Of a stretch of DNA of 9,927 nucleotides, positions 4,259 through 9,927 are shown in pieces. How positions within the stretch are numbered: position 1 is the first letter of the stretch; every line of letters begins with the position of its first letter. The stretch lies in contig DENB01000108.1 of the NCBI GenBank assembly GCA_002359495.1, positions 1 to 9,927 on the forward strand. Reading direction: 5' to 3'. The stretch is from Enterobacteriaceae bacterium UBA2655. Its GTDB lineage: Bacteria; Pseudomonadota; Gammaproteobacteria; Enterobacterales; Enterobacteriaceae. The notes beneath the pieces are model-generated. The model had not been told where the DNA came from, did not search any database, and worked only from the letters and a program-made list of their open reading frames with translations. The position numbers and the translations under genes are program-made.

Positions 4259-5281
4259 ATGCAAATTGTTTTTGATGGTCACAACGATCTGCTGCTGAAC
4301 CTATGGCTGCACTATGCCGACGCGCCCGCCGACGCCTTCTTTAACGGCATCGCGCGCGGCGATCTCGATTTTCCCCGCATGCGGCAGGGCGGCTTCATCG
4401 GCGGCCTGTTCGCGATTTTCGTTCCGCCTTTGAGCTACATGGAAAAAATGGCGCCGGCGCGCATGGCCCAGGCGCAGGATGGGCTGACCATCATGTGGCA
4501 ACAGCTGGCGATCCTGCAGCAGATCGAAGCGGAATCGGCGGGGCGCGCCAGAATTTGCCGCAGCGCGGCGGAGATTGCGCAGTGCCGGGCGGCAGGCGCG
4601 CTGGCGATGGTGGCGCATATCGAAGGGGCGGACGCGCTGGATGGCGAGGGCGAAGCGCTGGCGGCCTTTTACGCTGCCGGCGTGCGCAGCATCGGGCCTT
4701 TCTGGAACCTGCCGAACCGCTTCGGCGAAGGCGTCACCGGATCTTTTCCGGCATCGCCCGACAGCGGCGCAGGCTTGACGCCGCAGGGTGAAGCGCTGAT
4801 CGCCCAGGCCAATGCGCGCCGTATGCTGATCGACGTCTCGCATATGAACGAAAAAGCGTTCTGGGATACCGCGCGCCTCTCCGATGCGCCGCTGGTGGCG
4901 ACGCACTCCAACGCTCATGCGCTCTGCGCGCAGCCGCGCAATCTCACCGACGAGCAGCTCAGGGCGATTCGCGCCAGCGACGGCGTCGTCGGGGTTAATT
5001 TCGGCAACGCCTTTTTGCGTCCCGACGGCAAGCGCGACGCCGACACGCCGTTAACAGTAATTGTTAAACATTTGGATCATTTGATCGCGATAATGGGCGA
5101 AGACCACGTGGCCTTCGGCTCCGATTTCGACGGCATCTCGACGCCGGAGGCGCTGGGCGACGTCAGCGGATTGCCGCGTCTGTTCGCGGCGCTGGAGCAG
5201 GCGGGCTATACTCATGATTTGCTTGAGAAGCTCGCGACGGGCAACTGGCAACGGGTGCTGAAACAGATTTGGGGCGAATAG
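4259..5281 (+). CDS. Membrane dipeptidase (peptidase family M19) next to the pqq operon
   Basis: The 340-residue product is a zinc dipeptidase of family M19 (renal dipeptidase type), which cleaves dipeptides, including some with D-residues. The binuclear zinc ligands can be seen in order: HND (His8, Asp10), Glu122 in HIEGADAL, His195 in DVSHMNEKAF and His216 in ATHSNAH, with Asp289 in FGSDFDG as the catalytic-site acid. There is no signal peptide despite the family name. The start is uncertain: the ATG at 4259 puts the FDGHND motif at the N-terminus as usual, while an in-frame ATG at 4232 would add MLFRLLPLP; neither has a good ribosome binding site. It ends 150 bases before pqqA on the same strand. 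A part in clearing peptide fragments from PqqA processing is a tempting inference from position only. Confidence 0.85.
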   Translation: MQIVFDGHNDLLLNLWLHYADAPADAFFNGIARGDLDFPRMRQGGFIGGLFAIFVPPLSYMEKMAPARMAQAQDGLTIMWQQLAILQQIEAESAGRARICRSAAEIAQCRAAGALAMVAHIEGADALDGEGEALAAFYAAGVRSIGPFWNLPNRFGEGVTGSFPASPDSGAGLTPQGEALIAQANARRMLIDVSHMNEKAFWDTARLSDAPLVATHSNAHALCAQPRNLTDEQLRAIRASDGVVGVNFGNAFLRPDGKRDADTPLTVIVKHLDHLIAIMGEDHVAFGSDFDGISTPEALGDVSGLPRLFAALEQAGYTHDLLEKLATGNWQRVLKQIWGE

Positions 5282-5391
5282 TGCCAAATCCTTACGTATT
5301 CCGGGTTGATCTCCGTCGGGCATTGGCGCAACATCTGCCGGCCCAAAAAAGAGAGCAGGCTATGTTAATTGTCTGCTGCGATATCACCTGC

Positions 5392-5406
5392 AAGGGTTTA
5401 ACCCTT
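5392..5406. promoter_or_regulatory. Palindrome upstream of host pqqA, possible operator
   Basis: AAGGGTTTAACCCTT is a perfect 15-base palindrome around a central T, ending 25 bases before the pqqA start. It could be a regulator site or a small RNA hairpin in the pqqA leader. It is not present before the prophage pqqA. No clear -35/-10 pair was found in 5282-5431, so the operon promoter is unassigned. Confidence 0.35.
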
Positions 5407-5431
5407 CATTCACACTAAGAGGAAGCGCATT

Positions 5432-5503
5432 ATGTGGAAAAAACCTGAGTTTGTTGACTTACGTCTGGGTCTGGAAGTTACGCTGTACATTTCCAACCGC
5501 TAA
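5432..5503 (+). CDS. pqqA: PQQ precursor peptide PqqA (host operon)
   Basis: The 23-residue peptide starts [10 protein letters not shown] and contains EVTLY, in which Glu15 and Tyr19 supply all carbon and nitrogen atoms of pyrroloquinoline quinone. The rest of the peptide is leader, bound by PqqD and later removed. The length equals the Klebsiella PqqA. AGAGGA lies eight bases before the ATG. It is first in the operon; a 55-base gap with a hairpin separates it from pqqB. Its product is identical to that of the prophage copy at 1523-1594, from clearly different codons. Confidence 0.97.
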   Translation: MWKKPEFVDLRLGLEVTLYISNR

Positions 5504-5509
5504 GACTTC

Positions 5510-5534
5510 TGCCCGCCGTTCGTGCGGGCATTTT
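5510..5534 (+). terminator. Attenuating hairpin between pqqA and pqqB
   Basis: TGCCCGC (5510-5516) and GCGGGCA (5524-5530) form a perfect 7-bp stem with a 7-base loop, followed by TTTT. A hairpin after pqqA is expected in pqq operons, where it lets most transcripts end after pqqA and so gives more precursor than enzyme. The same stem follows the prophage pqqA at the same distance. Confidence 0.75.
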
Positions 5535-5558
5535 ATTTCGCTTCCCGGTTTTCCTTTC

Positions 5559-6476
5559 ATGTATATAAAAGTCCTCGGATCCGCCGCTGGCGGAGGGTTT
5601 CCCCAGTGGAACTGCAACTGCGCGAACTGTCAGGACGTGCGTAACGGCGCCATTCAGGCCACGGCGCGCACGCAGTCATCCATTATTCTCAGCGATAACG
5701 GCGAAGATTGGGTGCTCTGCAACGCGTCGCCCGATATCAGCCAGCAGATCGCCCATACGCCGGAACTGATTAAAAAAGGGGTGCTGCGCGGCACCGCCAT
5801 CGGCGCCATTATCCTCACCGACAGCCAGATCGATCATACCACCGGGCTGCTGAGCCTGCGCGAAGGCTGCCCGCATCAGGTCTGGTGCACGTCGGAAGTA
5901 CATGGCGATCTCACCAGCGGCTTTCCGGTCTTTACCATGTTGCAGCACTGGAACGGCGGGCTGCAACATCATGCCATCGAACCGCTGACGCCGTTCCGCG
6001 TCGAGGTGTGCCGCAATCTGGAATTCACCGCCATTCCAATCCTCAGCAACGCGCCGCCTTATTCGCCGTATCGCGATCGGCCGCTGCCGGGCCACAACGT
6101 GGCGCTGTTTATCAAAAACAGACAAAACGGCCAGACGCTGCTCTATGCGCCTGGGCTGGGCGAGCCGGACGCGGTCATCATGCCGTGGCTGCAAAAAGCG
6201 GACTGCCTGCTGATCGACGGCACCGTCTGGCAGGATGACGAGCTGCTGACGACCGGCGTCGGTAAAAATACCGGCAAAGCCATGGGCCATCTGGCGCTGG
6301 CGGAAGAGCAGGGCCTGATGGCGCTGCTGGCGTCGCTGCCGGCGAAACGCAAAATTTTAATCCACATTAACAACACCAATCCGATCCTGAACGAACGGTC
6401 ACCGCAGCGTCAGTTCCTGCAACAGCAGGGCATCGAGGTGAGCTGGGACGGTATGGCGATTCATCTTCAGGACTAA
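5559..6476 (+). CDS. pqqB: PQQ biosynthesis protein PqqB (metallo-beta-lactamase fold hydroxylase)
   Basis: The 305-residue protein has the metallo-beta-lactamase fold typical of PqqB. It starts [19 protein letters not shown], carries the structural zinc motif CNCANC (Cys19, Cys21, Cys24) and the metal-site motif TDSQIDH (Asp88, Asp92, His93). PqqB is held to oxidise the cross-linked Glu-Tyr diamino acid released from PqqA, giving the substrate of PqqC; an older proposal made it a PQQ transporter. The length is close to the 308 residues of the Klebsiella protein. The start at 5559 matches the family N-terminus; the open frame runs further upstream through the pqqA hairpin, but that part is not PqqB. 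There is no good ribosome binding site before this ATG, which could limit its expression. It ends three bases before pqqC. Confidence 0.96.
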   Translation: MYIKVLGSAAGGGFPQWNCNCANCQDVRNGAIQATARTQSSIILSDNGEDWVLCNASPDISQQIAHTPELIKKGVLRGTAIGAIILTDSQIDHTTGLLSLREGCPHQVWCTSEVHGDLTSGFPVFTMLQHWNGGLQHHAIEPLTPFRVEVCRNLEFTAIPILSNAPPYSPYRDRPLPGHNVALFIKNRQNGQTLLYAPGLGEPDAVIMPWLQKADCLLIDGTVWQDDELLTTGVGKNTGKAMGHLALAEEQGLMALLASLPAKRKILIHINNTNPILNERSPQRQFLQQQGIEVSWDGMAIHLQD

Positions 6477-6479
6477 GCG

Positions 6480-7235
6480 ATGCAGATTACTGAAACTCTG
6501 ACGCCGGACGCTTTCGAGCAGGCGCTGCGCGCCAAAGGCGCCTATTACCATATTCATCATCCCTACCATATCGCCATGCACAACGGGCAGGCGACGCGCG
6601 AGCAGATTCAGGGCTGGGTCGCGAACCGTTTTTATTATCAGACCAATATTCCGCTGAAGGATGCGGCGATCATGGCGAACTGCCCCGATCCCGCCACGCG
6701 CCGCAAATGGGTACAGCGCATTCTCGATCACGACGGCAGCAACGGCCACGAGGGCGGCATTGAAGCCTGGCTGCAACTGGGCGAGGCGGTCGGACTGGAT
6801 CGCGACGCCTTGCTTAGTGAAAAGCATGTGCTGCCCGGCGTGCGCTTCGCGGTCGATGCCTACGTCAACTTCGCCCGCCGCGCCAACTGGCAGGAAGCGG
6901 CATGCAGTTCGCTCACCGAACTCTTCGCGCCGCAGATCCATCAGTCGCGCCTGGAGAGCTGGCCGCAGCACTATCCCTGGATCAAAGAAGAGGGCTATTT
7001 CTACTTCCGCAGCCGTCTGAGCCAGGCGAACCGCGACGTCGAGCATGGCCTGGCGCTGGCGCTGGAATTTTGCGACACGGTGGAAAAACAGAACCGGATG
7101 CTGGAAATTTTGCAGTTCAAGCTCGATATTCTCTGGACCATGCTGGACGCCATGACCATGGCCTATGAACTGCAGCGCCCCCCTTACCATACGGTCACCG
7201 ACAAGGCGGCCTGGCACACAACCCGACTGGTATAA
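6480..7235 (+). CDS. pqqC: PQQ synthase PqqC
   Basis: PqqC is the cofactor-free oxidase that performs the last step of the pathway: ring closure and oxidation of the quinoline intermediate AHQQ to PQQ with molecular oxygen, in the cytoplasm. The 251 residues equal the Klebsiella enzyme in length, and its known active-site residues are all present at the same numbers: Tyr23, His24, Arg50, Tyr53, His84, Tyr128, His154, Arg157, Tyr175, Arg179 and Lys214. The protein should therefore be active. CAGGA precedes the start across the pqqB stop codon, so translation of the two genes is probably coupled; pqqD follows after three bases. Confidence 0.97.
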   Translation: MQITETLTPDAFEQALRAKGAYYHIHHPYHIAMHNGQATREQIQGWVANRFYYQTNIPLKDAAIMANCPDPATRRKWVQRILDHDGSNGHEGGIEAWLQLGEAVGLDRDALLSEKHVLPGVRFAVDAYVNFARRANWQEAACSSLTELFAPQIHQSRLESWPQHYPWIKEEGYFYFRSRLSQANRDVEHGLALALEFCDTVEKQNRMLEILQFKLDILWTMLDAMTMAYELQRPPYHTVTDKAAWHTTRLV

Positions 7236-7238
7236 ATC

Positions 7239-7517
7239 ATGAACGACAATTCGATTCCCGCGTTTCGTCGCGGCTACCGCCTGCAGTGGGAACCGGCGCA
7301 GCAGAGCCATGTGGTTCTCTACCCGGAAGGGATGGCCAAACTGAATGAAACCGCGACCGCCATTCTCGAACTGGTGGACGGCAAGCAGGATGTAGCGGCG
7401 ATCGTTCATACTCTGAATACGCGCTTCCCGGAAGCGGGAGGCGTAGACGACGACGTGAAAGCCTTCCTGCAGGTGGCGTACGCGCAAAAGTGGATACAGT
7501 TTCGTGAACCTAATTAA
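7239..7517 (+). CDS. pqqD: PqqA-binding chaperone PqqD
   Basis: The 92-residue protein is the founding RiPP recognition element: it binds the PqqA leader tightly and presents it to PqqE. The N-terminal [10 protein letters not shown] and the central [22 protein letters not shown] are characteristic, and the length is that of the free-standing enterobacterial form rather than of PqqC-D or PqqD-E fusions. The start lies three bases after pqqC, and the last 14 bases overlap the GTG start region of pqqE, which suggests coupled translation and near equal amounts of the two partners. It must serve the PqqA of both genes, since they are identical. Confidence 0.96.
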   Translation: MNDNSIPAFRRGYRLQWEPAQQSHVVLYPEGMAKLNETATAILELVDGKQDVAAIVHTLNTRFPEAGGVDDDVKAFLQVAYAQKWIQFREPN

Positions 7518-8646
7518 ACCCGGCGTCAATCCGCCGCTCTGGCTGCTGGCGGAGCTGACCTACCGCTGTCCGCTGCAGTGCCCTTACTGCTCTAATCCGC
7601 TCGACTTCGCCGAGCAGGAGAAAGAGCTGACCACCGAACAGTGGATCGAGGTGTTCCGCCAGGCGCGCGCCATGGGCAGCGTGCAGCTCGGCTTTTCCGG
7701 CGGCGAACCCCTGACGCGCAAAGATCTGCCGGAGCTGATCCGCGCGGCGCGCGACCTCGGGTTTTACACCAACCTGATCACCTCCGGCATCGGCCTGACG
7801 GAGAAAAAACTCGACGCCTTTAGCGACGCCGGACTCGATCATATTCAGATCAGCTTCCAGGCGAGCGACGAGACGCTGAACGCCGCGCTCGCCGGTTCGA
7901 AAAAAGCCTTCCAGCAGAAGCTGGAAATGGCGAAAGCGGTGAAGGCGCGCGGTTATCCGATGGTGCTGAACTTCGTGCTGCATCGCCATAACATCGATCA
8001 GATCGATAAAATCATCGAGCTTTGCCTGGAGCTGGAAGCGGATGACGTTGAGCTGGCGACCTGCCAGTTTTACGGCTGGGCGCATCTCAACCGTCAGGGG
8101 CTGCTGCCGACGCGCGAGCAGATCGCCCGCGCCGAAGCGATCGTCAGCCAGTATCGCGAGCGTATGGCCGCCAGCGGAAACCTCACCAATCTGCTGTTCG
8201 TCACGCCCGATTACTACGAAGAGCGGCCGAAAGGGTGCATGGGCGGCTGGGGGGCAATTTTCCTCAGCGTGACGCCAGAAGGCACCGCGCTCCCTTGCCA
8301 CAGCGCGCGCCAGCTGCCGGTGCAGTTTCCGTCGGTGCTGGAGCAGAGCCTGCAGGATATCTGGTATCACTCTTTCGGCTTCAACAAGTATCGCGGCTTC
8401 GACTGGATGCCGGAGCCTTGCCGCTCCTGCGACGAAAAAGAGAAAGATTTCGGCGGCTGCCGCTGCCAAGCCTTTATGCTGACCGGCAACGCCGACAATG
8501 CCGATCCGGTATGCAGCAAATCGCCGCACCATGACAAAATTCTCGACGCGCGTCGCGAAGCGAGCTGCAGCGATATCAAGATCGCCCAGCTTCAGTTCCG
8601 CAACCGCGTCAATTCGCAGCTGATCTATAAAACCCGGGTGAGCTGA
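7504..8646 (+). CDS. pqqE: PqqA peptide cyclase PqqE (radical SAM)
   Basis: PqqE is the radical-SAM enzyme that forms the carbon-carbon bond between Glu15 and Tyr19 of PqqA, the first committed step. In the 380 residues the SAM cluster motif CPLQCPYC (Cys22, Cys26, Cys29) and the SAM-binding GGEP (66-69) are clear. The SPASM domain at the C-terminus has Cys245, Cys265, Cys306, Cys309, Cys319, Cys321 and Cys337 for the auxiliary iron-sulfur clusters. The start is a GTG at 7504 inside the end of pqqD, giving the expected N-terminus; no better in-frame ATG lies before the first cluster. The stop codon overlaps the pqqF start (TGATG). Confidence 0.97.
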   Translation: MNLIKPGVNPPLWLLAELTYRCPLQCPYCSNPLDFAEQEKELTTEQWIEVFRQARAMGSVQLGFSGGEPLTRKDLPELIRAARDLGFYTNLITSGIGLTEKKLDAFSDAGLDHIQISFQASDETLNAALAGSKKAFQQKLEMAKAVKARGYPMVLNFVLHRHNIDQIDKIIELCLELEADDVELATCQFYGWAHLNRQGLLPTREQIARAEAIVSQYRERMAASGNLTNLLFVTPDYYEERPKGCMGGWGAIFLSVTPEGTALPCHSARQLPVQFPSVLEQSLQDIWYHSFGFNKYRGFDWMPEPCRSCDEKEKDFGGCRCQAFMLTGNADNADPVCSKSPHHDKILDARREASCSDIKIAQLQFRNRVNSQLIYKTRVS

Positions 8647-9927
8647 TGAGGCTGGCGTCGCGCAGCCTGGTTTTGCCAACGGGCTTGCAGCTGCACCTGC
8701 TGCATCAGCCCGACGCCCGCCAGGCGGCGGCGCTGATAGAGATCGGCGTCGGCAGCCATGACGAACCCGAGGGCTGGCCAGGGCTGGCGCACCTGCTGGA
8801 GCATATGTTGTTTACCGGCAGCGCCGCTTATCCCGATGCGCAGCGGCTGATGCCCTGGGTGCAGGGAGCCGGCGGCCGCGTCAACGCCACCACGCTGCAA
8901 CAGCGCACCGCTTTTTTCTTCGAGATCGCCGCGCCGCAGCTCGTTGAAGGGCTGGCGCGCCTGTTGGATATGATCGCTGCACCGCTATTGACGCCTGCCA
9001 CCATTGCGCGGGAGGTCGCGGTGATTGATGCGGAGTATCAGCTATTGCAGCGGCATGGGCAGACGCTGAGCGAAGCCGCGCTGCTGGATGGCGCAGCGCA
9101 GCCCGCCGCCTTTCGCCGTTTTCATATCGGCAGCCGGGCAAGCTTCGGCCAGCAGAGCGATGCGTTGCGCGAGGCGCTGCGTCATTTTCATCAACAACAT
9201 TATCACGGCGGCAACATGCAGCTCTGGTTGCAGGGACCGCAATCGCTGGATGAGCTGGAAGGCCTGGCGCGTTGCGCGGTTACTGGCCTGCCGTCTGCTT
9301 CTGCGCCGCTTGCGCCGTCTGCGCCGCCCCGGCTGGAACCGCATCGGGACAGCTTGCTGCGCGTCGCCGGGCCTGCGCGCTTCTGGCTCAGCTACCTGTT
9401 GCCGCACAGTGAACAGGCTCTGCGTGACAGTGTCACGCTGGCGCGCGAGTTCGCGCTCGACGATGCGCCCGGCAGCCTGCTGGAGACGCTGCGTTCGCAG
9501 GGTTTGTGCGACGCGCTGAGCATGAAATGGCTTTACCTTTCCGCCAACGCCAGCTGGCTGGCGCTGGTCTTTGAAGGCGAAAAACTTTCGCCTGACAAGG
9601 CGCAGAAAATCGAAGCGATCTGGCTGACGTGGCTCCAGGCGCTACGCCACAGCAGCGCGGCGCAGCGCGCGCACTATCAGGCGCTGGCGGAAGAGCGCTT
9701 CGCCCAGCTTTCGCCGCTCGATCAATTGCGCGAGCGCGCCTTCGGTTTCGCGCCGGGCAAGGCCGATCCCGACGCGCTTATCCGCGCCGCGAATGCGGCC
9801 TGCGCGACGCGCCTGTTCAGCGCGCCGGAGATCGCAGGTGACGCCTGCTGTTCGCAGGGATTGACGCTTCATCGCCAGCGCTGGCGCTCGGCGACCGTCG
9901 AGCCGGTTCAGGCCGCTTTCGCATTTT
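8646..9927 (+). CDS. pqqF: PqqF zinc protease (family M16), 3' end beyond window
   Basis: The frame is open from the ATG at 8646 to the window edge, 427 codons plus one base, with no stop, about 55 percent of the usual length near 760. It is a pitrilysin-type M16 protease; with the inverted zinc motif HLLEH at residues 49-53 (in GLAHLLEHMLFTGS) and, 77 residues after the last histidine, Glu130 as the third zinc ligand, with the conserved Glu123 before it. PqqF is thought to cut the cross-linked PqqA to release the Glu-Tyr unit. The start overlaps the pqqE stop by one base. No frameshift was seen when reading the frame to the end. As the pqqF end is not visible, whether the operon continues is unknown. 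Confidence 0.93.
   Translation, partial: MRLASRSLVLPTGLQLHLLHQPDARQAAALIEIGVGSHDEPEGWPGLAHLLEHMLFTGSAAYPDAQRLMPWVQGAGGRVNATTLQQRTAFFFEIAAPQLVEGLARLLDMIAAPLLTPATIAREVAVIDAEYQLLQRHGQTLSEAALLDGAAQPAAFRRFHIGSRASFGQQSDALREALRHFHQQHYHGGNMQLWLQGPQSLDELEGLARCAVTGLPSASAPLAPSAPPRLEPHRDSLLRVAGPARFWLSYLLPHSEQALRDSVTLAREFALDDAPGSLLETLRSQGLCDALSMKWLYLSANASWLALVFEGEKLSPDKAQKIEAIWLTWLQALRHSSAAQRAHYQALAEERFAQLSPLDQLRERAFGFAPGKADPDALIRAANAACATRLFSAPEIAGDACCSQGLTLHRQRWRSATVEPVQAAFAF

Noticed and set aside
5451..5558. N-terminal extension of PqqB through the end of pqqA and the hairpin
   Set aside because: The translated extension is an out-of-frame reading of pqqA; PqqB proteins begin at [19 protein letters not shown].
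1..9927. tRNA, rRNA, CRISPR array or transposase
   Set aside because: No cloverleaf, regularly spaced repeats or transposase-like product was seen on either strand; in particular the prophage junction is not at a tRNA gene.

Overview
The window looks like the chromosome of a GC-rich member of the Enterobacterales. The evidence is a 23-residue PqqA of the enterobacterial type, the pqqABCDEF gene order with pqqF last, and a YncD/PqqU-type receptor. Erwiniaceae such as Pantoea or Mixta would fit, but the genus cannot be fixed from this sequence. The right end of a lambda-like prophage is joined to the chromosome within this window.

Positions 1 to about 1735 are the prophage end. They hold a tail fibre assembly gene (+ strand), two terminators facing left, and a leftward pair of small genes: an 88-residue soluble protein and a four-helix membrane protein. 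The pair sits behind a clear sigma70 promoter with a perfect-core LexA box over its -10. Next come a complete second copy of pqqA on the - strand, missed by ordinary length cut-offs, and 11-bp direct repeats that look like integrase arm sites. The order tail fibre, leftward accessory genes, att matches the b region of lambda.

At about 1736 the chromosome resumes inside the coding sequence of a TonB-dependent receptor. The first 86 residues (signal peptide, TonB box, start of plug) remain and closely resemble E. coli YncD, now known as PqqU, the outer-membrane importer of PQQ. The prophage has therefore broken pqqU. Rightward from there lie a beta-hydroxyacid dehydrogenase-type oxidoreductase (2235-3098), a periplasmic SsuA-like substrate-binding protein without its transporter (3240-4178), an M19 membrane-dipeptidase homologue (4259-5281), and then pqqA, B, C, D, E and the first 427 codons of pqqF (5432 to the window end).

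The pqq genes make a tight operon. PqqA is the precursor peptide whose Glu15 and Tyr19 become PQQ; PqqD presents it to the radical-SAM enzyme PqqE for cross-linking; PqqF is the protease; PqqB acts on the excised diamino acid; PqqC performs the final oxidation. A hairpin between pqqA and pqqB probably sets a high ratio of pqqA to downstream transcript.

The main discovery is that the prophage both interrupts the PQQ importer gene and carries its own pqqA. That copy encodes a 23-residue peptide identical to the host one from DNA differing at 14 of 72 bases, all synonymous. The Shine-Dalgarno spacing and the downstream hairpin are also conserved. This is a candidate lysogenic-conversion system acting on PQQ supply.
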